A stretch of DNA of 7,625 nt from CAIZQW01 sp964459675. GTDB taxonomy: Bacteria > Verrucomicrobiota > Kiritimatiellia > RFP12 > UBA1067. The DNA lies in contig CAYWNP010000110.1 in the NCBI GenBank assembly GCA_964459675.1, positions 1 to 7,625 of the forward strand. Direction: 5' to 3'. The notes below the pieces were generated by a model. That model was not told the DNA's origin. It was given only the letters and a program-made list of their open reading frames with translations, and made no database searches. Of this stretch, positions 1-5,785 are shown piece by piece. Made by a program: the position numbers and the translations under genes. Numbering within the stretch: position 1 is the stretch's first letter; each line of letters opens with the position of its first letter.

Positions 1-21
1 CCTCTGGAACAGCCGCAGGTC

Positions 22-39
22 TTCTTCAAAATTGAAGAA
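22..39. repeat. 8-bp perfect inverted repeat at left edge
   Basis: TTCTTCAA (22-29) is followed by AA and its exact reverse complement TTGAAGAA (32-39). It directly abuts the heptamer array that starts at 37. It has no following T-tract, so it is not a convincing intrinsic terminator for whatever gene ends to the left. It may simply be the outer part of the repeat element upstream of lemA. Confidence 0.5.
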
Positions 40-85
40 CATCGAACATTGAACATCGAACAAATTGGACGTTGAGTGTTGGATG
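37..85. repeat. Heptamer array with inverted arms (GAACATY family)
   Basis: GAACATC, GAACATT, GAACATC and a degenerate GAACAAA start at 37, 44, 51 and 58, an exact 7-nt period. The next bases, 61-85, continue with period 7 (units ending TTG at 67, 74 and 81) and read as an imperfect reverse complement of the left arm: 40-61 against 64-85, about 16 of 22 positions pairing. The array ends just before the lemA promoter. Its period and inverted design are shared with two other intergenic repeats in this window, although the unit sequence differs. Confidence 0.7.
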
Positions 86-86
86 C

Positions 87-115
87 TTGCTTTTGGGGAT
101 TCAAAACAGTATAAT
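87..115 (+). promoter_or_regulatory. Predicted sigma70 promoter of lemA
   Basis: A perfect TATAAT lies at 110-115. A weak -35 candidate, TTGCTT (87-92), is 17 bp upstream. Transcription would begin near 122, giving a leader of about 30 nt before the lemA start. The -10 box is strong and the -35 is poor. Confidence 0.6.
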
Positions 116-140
116 ACAAAACAATTTAAAACCTTTTGAA

Positions 141-146
141 AAGGAG
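141..146 (+). promoter_or_regulatory. Shine-Dalgarno that fixes the lemA start
   Basis: AAGGAG sits 7 nt upstream of the ATG at 154. An in-frame TTG at 136 would put this site inside the coding region and add six residues (MKRSLI), so the ATG is the better start. Confidence 0.8.
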
Positions 147-153
147 TCTTATT

Positions 154-744
154 ATGTGGATCTTTCTGCTCGCACTCGTCGCCGTACCCGTCCTGATCGT
201 CTTGTGGGTCATTGGCATCTATAACGGATTGGTTGTCCTCCGCAATCGTTTCAAGAATGCCTTCGCCCAGATCGATGTCCAGTTGAAGAGGCGCTATGAT
301 CTCATCCCTAACCTAGTCGAGACCGCCAAGGGATATATGAAGCATGAACGCGAGACGCTGGAGTCTGTGATCCAGGCGCGTAATATGGCCGCTGGTGCTG
401 CGACAGCCGCAAGCAAGGACCCCAGTAATCCGGAAGCCATGAAGGGCTTGCTGAGCGCGGAGAGTTCGCTGCGCGGCTCCCTGGGACGCATGATGCTCGT
501 GGTGGAACGTTACCCGGACCTGAAGGCTGACAAGAGTATGGCGGCACTCATGGAGGAGCTGACCTCGACTGAGAACAAGATCTCCTTTGCGCGTCAGGCG
601 TACAATGATGCGGTGACAGCCTACAACATTCAGCGCGAGACCTTCCCCTCTAATTTCATCGCGAACACCTTCAACTTCCAGGAAGCCTCACTCTTCGAGG
701 TGACCGAGGCTGTTGAACGCGAAGCCGTCAAAGTGCAGTTCTAA
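154..744 (+). CDS. lemA: LemA family membrane-anchored protein
   Basis: A 196-residue protein of the LemA family, a widespread group of small membrane-anchored helical proteins with no established biochemical role. Residues 2-22 are a hydrophobic segment that should anchor it. The family signature follows at once: YNGLVVLRN at 23-31, then AQIDVQLKRRYDLIPNLVE at 38-56 and a KGYMKHE segment. The rest is predicted helical with little low-complexity sequence, ending in VQF. The length is normal for the family, so the gene looks intact. The start is the ATG preceded by AAGGAG. It has its own promoter and is monocistronic, facing a convergent DUF362 gene. The TPM-domain (YgcG-like) or HtpX-type partners often found next to lemA are absent on its downstream side. 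The family assignment is secure; the function is not known from sequence. Confidence 0.95.
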   Translation: MWIFLLALVAVPVLIVLWVIGIYNGLVVLRNRFKNAFAQIDVQLKRRYDLIPNLVETAKGYMKHERETLESVIQARNMAAGAATAASKDPSNPEAMKGLLSAESSLRGSLGRMMLVVERYPDLKADKSMAALMEELTSTENKISFARQAYNDAVTAYNIQRETFPSNFIANTFNFQEASLFEVTEAVEREAVKVQF

Positions 745-760
745 AGAATGTTAATTAAAT

Positions 761-913
761 GTGTAGTTTCTCACAGAGGCACAGAGGGCACAGAGAAATA
801 TATTCCGAAGGAATGATAAAAGCCTTTTATGTTTCCTTGTTCCATAGATGATTGATGCTTCAATTGGATTCCTCCGTGAACTCTGTGGGCTCTGTGAGAA
901 AAAACGGCTACAC
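761..913. repeat. Intergenic inverted repeat with CACAGAG arrays
   Basis: This nearly fills the 184-bp gap between convergent lemA and the DUF362 gene. The left arm has CACAGAG at 772, 780 and 789. The right arm has its complement at 872 (CTCCGTG, one change), 881 and 890 (CTCTGTG). TTTCTCACAGAG at 767-778 is matched exactly by the complement CTCTGTGAGAAA in the right arm. The outermost hexamers GTGTAG (761-766) and CTACAC (908-913) also pair. Small internal palindromes occur at 802-814 (ATTCC-GAA-GGAAT) and 816-830 (ATAAAAG-C-CTTTTAT). No coding potential was recognised. It could form a long stem and may serve as a bidirectional transcript end, but no T-tract terminator is evident. Confidence 0.75.
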
Positions 914-928
914 TTTTAAGAAGATGCT

Positions 929-2038
929 CTAGTCAATACCTTTAAAGACCTTTAAGACGCGAAGGATCAAGGATTGCGTCATGCGTATGGCGTCTGCCGG
1001 GCAGACCTCATGGCAGCAACAGCAGCTGATACAGAGCTTGGCCTGTAGAAGCGGGGCGTGTTTGTCATCTTTCAAGGTCAGCGCTTTCACCGGACATGCC
1101 TTGACGCACTTACCGCAGTGAATACAGGCACTTTCTGAAAAGGCCGGCCTCACCCAAACAATCCCTCCAAGAGCCTTCACAAGCGCTTTGGGCAGCACAT
1201 TCAGGATGTGTGTGCCAGAGGGGATCTCAAAAGATTTGACCTTGATCGAATCACCGACGCAGGTATACTCCTTGCACTGTCCATCAAGCAGGTAGGGGAC
1301 GCGTTGCACATCAATCTTCAACACCGAACAGAGCGCGCGATCCAAAGCAAAGGGATTTGTGGAGGCAGCGATAAATCCTAAAGCCACAGGTGTTCCGTTT
1401 GCAGGTCCCTGACCTTCTAAGCCCACAATGCCATCCGCTAAGGTGATGGACGGCGGGATGACCTTCCAGATAGAGGCGATGAGTCGTCCAAACTCCAATG
1501 GCCTTGGGTATTGGCGATGCAAAAGGGTTTTCGAGTAGCCCGGCAGGACTCCATAGATATTTTTGACCGCAGCGGTCAGGAGTGTAAGGGCATGACTCTT
1601 GACCTTCGGGAGGTTGACGATGTAATCAGCCTCTAGCACAGGCTGGGCGACCGCAAACGAAAAACCATTCACCGTAAAGGACTTCACCCCGGCCTGTTCA
1701 ATGGAGAGGAGTTTAACTTGTTCCTCCTCGCAGACCGCGCGGAGCCCTGAAAGTTCCCAGACGCTCTTTAAATTGGCAGCGCTGGCCGGACTGTCCGCCA
1801 CGACAACCGTGGCGCCACGGTGCTTGAGCCAGCGGATGACCTGACGGACAAATTCCGGATGCGTTGTCACCGCCTGTTCCGGCTTCCGGTCGGTCAGCAA
1901 GTTCGGCTTGAGTAAGACGTTCTTTCCGGACAAGGCATTGATCGCGTTCCAGCCTGACAGCGAAAAGGCCTGGTCAATGGCTGCAGGGAGCATCTCCCCA
2001 TACCCGACACAGCGAACAAATGCAACAGTCTCCGACAT
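929..2038 (-). CDS. DUF362 protein with C-terminal 2x[4Fe-4S] ferredoxin domain
   Basis: A 369-residue protein. Residues about 35-290 match the DUF362 family pattern: LLKPNLL at 42-48, TTHPEFV from 58, a VVVADSP strand, IVNLPKVKSH, AAVKNIYGVLPG and DGIVGLEGQGP. The C-terminus carries two [4Fe-4S] motifs: C305, C308, C311, C315 followed by P, and C336, C339, C342, C346 followed by P. Two extra cysteines, C340 and C341, lie in the second motif. It should be a soluble cytoplasmic iron-sulfur protein, since no signal peptide or membrane helix is visible. The family's reaction is unknown to me; electron transfer is inferred from the clusters. Two ATGs are adjacent (2041 and 2038). The GGGAGG site at 2044-2049 is too close to the first (2 nt), so the second is chosen. 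It lies 67 bp downstream of gluQ on the same strand and may be co-transcribed with it or use its own promoter. Confidence 0.93.
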   Translation of the reverse strand: MSETVAFVRCVGYGEMLPAAIDQAFSLSGWNAINALSGKNVLLKPNLLTDRKPEQAVTTHPEFVRQVIRWLKHRGATVVVADSPASAANLKSVWELSGLRAVCEEEQVKLLSIEQAGVKSFTVNGFSFAVAQPVLEADYIVNLPKVKSHALTLLTAAVKNIYGVLPGYSKTLLHRQYPRPLEFGRLIASIWKVIPPSITLADGIVGLEGQGPANGTPVALGFIAASTNPFALDRALCSVLKIDVQRVPYLLDGQCKEYTCVGDSIKVKSFEIPSGTHILNVLPKALVKALGGIVWVRPAFSESACIHCGKCVKACPVKALTLKDDKHAPLLQAKLCISCCCCHEVCPADAIRMTQSLILRVLKVFKGID

Positions 2039-2043
2039 CATAA

Positions 2044-2049
2044 CCTCCC
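2044..2049 (-). promoter_or_regulatory. Shine-Dalgarno of the DUF362 gene
   Basis: On the minus strand this reads GGGAGG, followed by TT and then tandem ATGs. Spacing is 2 nt to the first ATG and 5 nt to the second, which favours the second (first base at 2038). Confidence 0.7.
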
Positions 2050-2061
2050 TTTCAAACCATT

Positions 2062-2090
2062 AGAATACACAGGGCTGAAAACAAGTGCAA
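2062..2090 (-). promoter_or_regulatory. Possible promoter of the DUF362 gene
   Basis: On the minus strand a TTGCAC (2085-2090) and a TATTCT (2062-2067) are separated by exactly 17 bp. They lie in the short gap after the gluQ stop. Both hexamers are only partial matches to the sigma70 consensus, so this is tentative. If real, the DUF362 gene can be transcribed independently of gluQ. Confidence 0.35.
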
Positions 2091-2105
2091 GGCCGAAAAC
2101 AGGAT

Positions 2106-3101
2106 TTACAAACAGTGGAGATAAGCTTTCACAGCAGGTGTCAGTACCGCAGGTGTGCGCGGGAGCGTGGCGAGATCGAAGCGCGGCAGAAGAGCGTGTA
2201 GTGACAGGCACTCGCCCCACGCAGCCCAGCCACACCACCACGCGAGCAGTCCAATGATCTTTTCAGGCGTATTGCCTGCATCGCGCAAGGCGCAGAGGCG
2301 CGTGTCGCCATGGCGTTTGGCAAGACGGCGTCCATCTTCGCTCACCACGAGCGGCACATGCAGGAATGCCGGTGGTGTCAGGCCCAGCGCTTGATAGAGC
2401 AGAAGCTGACGGGGCGTGGCAGGCAGCAAGTCGTCGCCACGCACCACCTCGGTGATGCCCATCGCGGCATCATCTACCACGACGGCCAGCATATAGCCTG
2501 CGCCGTGCGGATCGCGCGCCAAGACAAAGTCGCCGACCGCCTGTGAGACATCCTGTTCATACAGCCCTACGCAGAGATCTGTAAAGGCGACGTGACTCTC
2601 TCCACCCTCCTTGCAGCGAAAGCGCCACGCAGGGAGACGTCCAACAGGCAGTCCTTGTGCAGCCTCTTCGTAGCTGGCGAAACGATCGCGGCAAACACCT
2701 GCATAGTAGAGGCCGTCCTCAGCGTGAGGCGCTGACTGGCCGGTCTCCACATCGCGGCGGGTGCAGATGCAGGGATAGACAAGGCCCTGTTGGCGGAGCT
2801 TCTCTAACGCTTCCGCATAAGAGGCCTTACGCTCCGTCTGTGTATAGGGCGCATAAGGGCCACCGACATCAGGTCCCTCATCCCAGTCGAAGCCAAGCCA
2901 GCGGAGCTCCTCGAGCGCAGCCTGAGCCGCGCCAGGCTTGTTCTTTGGGTGATCGAGATCCTCCATGCGCAACACCAGCGTGCCGCCTGCTGCACGGACA
3001 CGTAGCCACGCAATCATAAAGGTGCGCGCATTTCCGAGGTGCAAGGCACCTGTCGGACTCGGCGCGAGACGTCCTCGCAGGGGTGAAAAATTGCAGTTCA
3101 T
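2106..3101 (-). CDS. gluQ: Glutamyl-queuosine tRNA(Asp) synthetase
   Basis: A 331-residue paralogue of the glutamyl-tRNA synthetase catalytic core. It activates glutamate and attaches it to the queuosine base at position 34 of tRNA(Asp). Visible features: RLAPSPTG (11-18) followed by HLGN (21-24), the HIGH motif; RMEDLD (45-50); a zinc site formed by C111, C113, a Y-x3-C tyrosine (Y133) and C137; and a KMSKS-like LAKRHGD from 260 with K262. The protein stops shortly after the catalytic domain. The anticodon-binding domain of a true GluRS is missing, which separates GluQ-RS from GltX. It is slightly longer than E. coli YadB (about 300 residues). No strong Shine-Dalgarno precedes the ATG, but the next residues run straight into the conserved motif, leaving little choice of start. 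It is divergent from nrdJ and upstream of the DUF362 gene. Its presence implies that the host has queuosine in tRNA. Confidence 0.95.
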   Translation of the reverse strand: MNCNFSPLRGRLAPSPTGALHLGNARTFMIAWLRVRAAGGTLVLRMEDLDHPKNKPGAAQAALEELRWLGFDWDEGPDVGGPYAPYTQTERKASYAEALEKLRQQGLVYPCICTRRDVETGQSAPHAEDGLYYAGVCRDRFASYEEAAQGLPVGRLPAWRFRCKEGGESHVAFTDLCVGLYEQDVSQAVGDFVLARDPHGAGYMLAVVVDDAAMGITEVVRGDDLLPATPRQLLLYQALGLTPPAFLHVPLVVSEDGRRLAKRHGDTRLCALRDAGNTPEKIIGLLAWWCGWAAWGECLSLHALLPRFDLATLPRTPAVLTPAVKAYLHCL

Positions 3102-3166
3102 AAAGGAATCGTTGTCAAGGAAAAATAGAGCTTTTTTTCGTCAGATTCAGAAGGCGCGTATCATAC

Positions 3167-3181
3167 CCGAGAGAGGCTCGG
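3167..3181. repeat. Small hairpin in gluQ/nrdJ divergent region
   Basis: CCGAG (3167-3171) and CTCGG (3177-3181) form a perfect 5-bp stem with a 5-nt loop. It lies in the probable gluQ leader. There is no T-tract on the exit side in either direction, so it is not called a terminator. Confidence 0.35.
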
Positions 3182-3201
3182 AACGAAAGTAAAAAAGCAA
3201 C

Positions 3202-3224
3202 TTTCAAATTCCTTGAAAATCAAG
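3202..3224. repeat. Overlapping palindromes in the gluQ/nrdJ spacer
   Basis: TTTCAA (3202-3207) and TTGAAA (3213-3218) form a perfect inverted repeat with a 5-nt spacer. CTTGA (3212-3216) and TCAAG (3220-3224) form another with a 3-nt spacer, overlapping the first. The dyad could be an operator for gluQ, but I recognise no regulator consensus and AT-rich spacers yield such dyads by chance. Confidence 0.3.
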
Positions 3225-3238
3225 CACTTACATAAAAA

Positions 3239-3254
3239 CCACAAAATATAGTGG
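3239..3254. promoter_or_regulatory. NrdR box 1 upstream of nrdJ
   Basis: CCACAAAATATAGTGG is a 16-bp imperfect palindrome close to the known NrdR box consensus (acaCwAtATaTwGtgt). The diagnostic C at position 4 and G at position 13 are present. NrdR is the zinc-finger/ATP-cone repressor of ribonucleotide reductase genes. This box overlaps the start of the predicted -35 element. Confidence 0.8.
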
Positions 3255-3280
3255 ACATCAGCTCGCAGACATACTATATA
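3252..3280 (+). promoter_or_regulatory. Predicted nrdJ promoter under the NrdR boxes
   Basis: TGGACA (3252-3257, five of six matches to the -35 consensus) and TATATA (3275-3280, four of six to the -10 consensus) are 17 bp apart. Box 1 covers the first half of the -35 and box 2 covers the -10, so NrdR binding would block RNA polymerase. Transcription should start near 3287, giving a leader of about 75 nt. That is too short for a cobalamin riboswitch. Confidence 0.6.
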
Positions 3281-3286
3281 TAGACC
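3271..3286. promoter_or_regulatory. NrdR box 2 upstream of nrdJ
   Basis: The core CTATATATAG (3274-3283) is a perfect palindrome and matches the centre of the NrdR consensus exactly. The outer bases are less conserved on the right (ACC). The gap to box 1 is 16 bp, putting the centres 32 bp or about three helical turns apart, which is the arrangement known for tandem NrdR boxes. Confidence 0.8.
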
Positions 3287-3361
3287 TGTTTCAGAAAACT
3301 GGAATTTTGTTCCTGTGTGTGTCCAACAATTTTTTTGCCTTGAGGAAGGATCATTTGCGCT

Positions 3362-5596
3362 ATGAGTATTGAATCACTGAAAAATTATGTATTTACATCA
3401 AAATACAGTCGCTACATACCCGAAAAGATGCGTCGGGAAACATTTGAAGAGGCGGTCGAGCGTGTGATGGACATGCACCGAAAATATTTTTCAGCCAAAG
3501 GCTTGGATATTGAAGATCTCTTGAAGGTCTGTGAAGAGGCCATGAAGAAGCGCATGGTGCTGGGCAGTCAGCGTGCCATGCAGTTCGGTGGCGAGCCCAT
3601 CTTGCGTAAGCATGCGCGTATCTACAACTGCACCACCTCCTATTGCGATCGGACGCGCTTCTTCCAAGAGGCACTCTGGCTGTTGCTCTGCGGCTGTGGC
3701 GTCGGCTTCTCGGTGCAGTCCCATCATGTTAAAAAGTTACCCGACATCAAGCGTCCCATGGGCGCGAATGCGACCTTTATTGTGCCAGACACGATTGAAG
3801 GTTGGTCTGATGCGCTGGGCGTTTTGCTCTCCAGTTATTTTGTCGCCGAGCAGCCCTTCCCCGAGTACGCAGGGAAGATCGTTCATTTTGACTATTCCCA
3901 AATTCGTGCAAAGGGACGTCCCATTGGCTCGGGCATGGGCCGTGCACCTGGACCGGAACCGTTGCATCGGAGCATCGAGCTGATTCGCACCTTGATTGAT
4001 ACACGCATTGGAGATGGCCATACACGTCTGCGTTCAGTGGATGCTTATGATATTCTGATGCATGCCTCGGATGCGGTGCTCTCAGGCGGTGTCCGCCGTA
4101 GTGCGACCATCTGTCTCTTCTCGCCGGATGATGATCTGATGGCGACAGCAAAGACGGGTAACTGGTTCACAGAAAATCCGCAACGCGCACGTTCCAACAA
4201 CTCGGCCATTCTGCTCCGCGACAATACCTCGCATCAGCAGTTCTCCAAGCTGATGAAGTCCGTGAAGGAGTTTGGTGAACCGGGTTTTGTCTGGACGGAC
4301 AGTCTGGAGATGACCTTTAATCCGTGCGGCGAAATTGGACTCTATCCGCAGATTGACGATGTCACCGGCTTTGCCTTCTGTAACCTGTGCGAGATCAACA
4401 TGGGCATTGTGGATACCGCTGAAAAATTCCGTGCAGCCTGTCATGCCGCCGCCATCCTGGGTACCTTGCAGGCAGATTACACAGACTTCCCCTACCTCGG
4501 TGATGTGAGTACGCGCATCGCCAAACGCGAAGCCCTGCTCGGTATCTCGATGACTGGCATGATGGAACATCCGGCCATCGCCTTTGATGCGAAGCTTCAG
4601 CGCGAGATGGCGCAACATATTCTCGATGTCAACGCAATGGTGGCCAAGCGGATCGGCATCAACCCTTGTGCGCGTGCCACCTGCGTCAAGCCTGCCGGCA
4701 CGACGAGTAGCATTCTCGGAACCTCTTCGGGTATTCATCCTCATCATGCGAAGCGCTACTTCCGTCGCGCCCAAGCAAACGAAGATGAACTCTTGGTTGA
4801 CTTTTTCAAGGGGCAGAACCCGAAGGCCGTCGAAAAATCGGTCTGGAATCCGAACGGCACGGATGTGGTGCTCACCTTCTGCGTCACGGCAAGCCCGGAT
4901 GCGCTTACCAAGCGCGATGTGAATGCCGTCGACCTGCTGAACAAGGTAAAGCTGACCAAGGAAAACTGGATTGATGCGGGCAAGCGTACTGAACTCTGCG
5001 CACAACCGTGGTTGAGCCACAATGTTTCCAACACCATCTCGGTTAAGGATGATGAGTGGGATCATGTGGAGTCCTTTATTTACGATAATCGCCATGCCTT
5101 TGCTGGCATCTCGCTCCTGCCGGAGGGCGGCGACTTGGATTATCCACAAGCCCCCTTCTGTGAAGTGCTCTCGGCGGATGAGATTGTGGATTACTATGGC
5201 GTCGGAGCACTCCTCGCCTCAGGCTTGATCGTCGATGGCATGCATGCCTTTGACGACAACCTCTGGGCGGCCTGCGACAACGTCTTGGGACGTGGTGAAA
5301 ACCTTGACACGCCCACGGCAAAAGTTTATCCTAAACGCGTTTATGAAGCCATGGAAGAGATCCGGACGGCGAAGATGGACTGGATCCGACGAGCGCACAA
5401 GTTCGCCTCCAATTATTTCGGAGGGGATCGTATTAAGCTCACCCGTTGCCTCAAGCGCGTCAGCGCCTGTAAGCATTGGGAGGATTTGACCCGTTCGTAT
5501 GCGCCTGTTGACTATACGCAATTGATCGAACGCCAGGATAACACGACGGTCACGCAGACCGTGGCCTGCGCGGGCGGCAAGTGCGAGATTATTTAA
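3362..5596 (+). CDS. nrdJ: Class II (adenosylcobalamin-dependent) ribonucleoside-triphosphate reductase
   Basis: A 744-residue enzyme that reduces ribonucleotides to deoxyribonucleotides, using B12 coenzyme to generate a thiyl radical. No tyrosyl-radical subunit is needed and it works with or without oxygen. N320, C322 and E324 in FNPCGEIGL form the catalytic triad (C322 carries the radical). C90 in the NCTTSYC segment and C340 or C343 in FCNLCEIN are the candidate active-site disulfide pair. CVKPAGTTSSILGTSSGIHP (441-460) is the substrate phosphate-binding region, and GGVRRSA (242-248) is also conserved. The tail CAGGKC (C736, C741) is the C-x4-C shuttle that is re-reduced by thioredoxin. 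Length and the IRAKGRPIGSG segment resemble the monomeric Lactobacillus-type RTPR (739 residues). Unlike that enzyme, about ten extra residues separate the radical cysteine from the CNL motif. The SD is AAGGA at 3346-3350, with a longish 11-nt spacing. NrdR control is strongly suggested upstream. Confidence 0.97.
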   Translation: MSIESLKNYVFTSKYSRYIPEKMRRETFEEAVERVMDMHRKYFSAKGLDIEDLLKVCEEAMKKRMVLGSQRAMQFGGEPILRKHARIYNCTTSYCDRTRFFQEALWLLLCGCGVGFSVQSHHVKKLPDIKRPMGANATFIVPDTIEGWSDALGVLLSSYFVAEQPFPEYAGKIVHFDYSQIRAKGRPIGSGMGRAPGPEPLHRSIELIRTLIDTRIGDGHTRLRSVDAYDILMHASDAVLSGGVRRSATICLFSPDDDLMATAKTGNWFTENPQRARSNNSAILLRDNTSHQQFSKLMKSVKEFGEPGFVWTDSLEMTFNPCGEIGLYPQIDDVTGFAFCNLCEINMGIVDTAEKFRAACHAAAILGTLQADYTDFPYLGDVSTRIAKREALLGISMTGMMEHPAIAFDAKLQREMAQHILDVNAMVAKRIGINPCARATCVKPAGTTSSILGTSSGIHPHHAKRYFRRAQANEDELLVDFFKGQNPKAVEKSVWNPNGTDVVLTFCVTASPDALTKRDVNAVDLLNKVKLTKENWIDAGKRTELCAQPWLSHNVSNTISVKDDEWDHVESFIYDNRHAFAGISLLPEGGDLDYPQAPFCEVLSADEIVDYYGVGALLASGLIVDGMHAFDDNLWAACDNVLGRGENLDTPTAKVYPKRVYEAMEEIRTAKMDWIRRAHKFASNYFGGDRIKLTRCLKRVSACKHWEDLTRSYAPVDYTQLIERQDNTTVTQTVACAGGKCEII

Positions 5597-5636
5597 GAGA
5601 CCCCGTCGTTGAGAGAAACGCGGGTGTAACAAAAGA

Positions 5637-5676
5637 GGAATACTGGAATAGTGGAATGCTGGGGAAACTGAATGCC
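5637..5676. repeat. Left GGAAT octamer array
   Basis: GGAAT begins at 5637, 5645 and 5653, an exact 8-nt period. Two degenerate units follow in register at 5661 (GGGGA) and 5669 (TGAAT). This arm starts about 40 bp after the nrdJ stop. It is the inverse of the ATTCC array at 5786-5825, and the two arms frame the hairpin cluster at 5684-5762. Confidence 0.75.
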
Positions 5677-5683
5677 AGCTACG

Positions 5684-5706
5684 GGAGGGGCATGCGCCTG
5701 CATGCC
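5684..5706 (+). repeat. GGAG-preceded hairpin C (REP-like)
   Basis: GGAGG (5684-5688) is followed by GGCATGC (5689-5695), loop GCCT and GCATGCC (5700-5706), a perfect 7-bp stem with a 4-nt loop. A GGAG or GTAG tetranucleotide just 5' of a hairpin is the hallmark of REP elements recognised by REP-associated tyrosine transposases (RAYT). Its stem sequence is unrelated to the two hairpins downstream. Confidence 0.55.
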
Positions 5707-5712
5707 TGTCTC

Positions 5713-5762
5713 TGGAGGGCCACGCTCCGTCGTGGCCGGACGCGACAGAGCGCGTCCCTCCA
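5713..5762. repeat. BIME-like pair of inverted REP hairpins (three-way junction)
   Basis: All 50 bases except two 6-nt loops can pair. The outer stem is TGGAG (5713-5717) with CTCCA (5758-5762). Hairpin A is GGCCACG (5718-5724), loop CTCCGT and CGTGGCC (5731-5737). Hairpin B is GGACGCG (5738-5744), loop ACAGAG and CGCGTCC (5751-5757). Read from opposite strands, the two halves are 25-nt copies of one GGAG-headed unit that differ at five positions. Four of these are compensatory stem changes (C-G to A-T and A-T to G-C) and one is in the loop. This matches a bacterial interspersed mosaic element: two REPs head to head. It may also protect or terminate the nrdJ transcript, but no T-tract follows. 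Confidence 0.75.
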
Positions 5763-5785
5763 AAAGTGAACCGAAACACCGCATT

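Noticed and set aside
1..75. C-terminal end of an upstream + strand gene reading into the heptamer array
   Set aside because: One frame is open to a stop at 73-75, but 24 codons at a window edge do not identify a gene, and the other frames also end nearby. It is kept only as a question under the heptamer finding.
136..153. TTG start for lemA six codons upstream of the ATG
   Set aside because: The AAGGAG ribosome site would lie inside the coding region. The ATG at 154 has proper 7-nt spacing.
3113..3118. TTGACA on the minus strand just upstream of gluQ as a -35 box
   Set aside because: The matching -10 would fall inside the gluQ coding region, so it cannot drive this start. No convincing gluQ promoter was found.
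3287..3361. Possible cobalamin riboswitch in the nrdJ leader
   Set aside because: The leader is only about 75 nt and I find no B12-box-like sequence or the required multi-helix fold. The NrdR boxes explain the control better.
4082..5149. A 355-codon open frame antisense to nrdJ
   Set aside because: It lies wholly opposite a clearly conserved gene. Its translation resembles no family I know, and long antisense frames are a common by-product of codon bias.
5598..5626. Possible intrinsic terminator after nrdJ
   Set aside because: ACCC and GGGT can pair with an inner CGTT/AACG helix, but the stem has an uneven internal loop and no T-tract follows.
5581..5769. Small ORF of 62 codons in the nrdJ-grpE gap
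   Set aside because: It overlaps the nrdJ end and is built from the octamer array and the hairpins. It has no ribosome site or recognisable protein.
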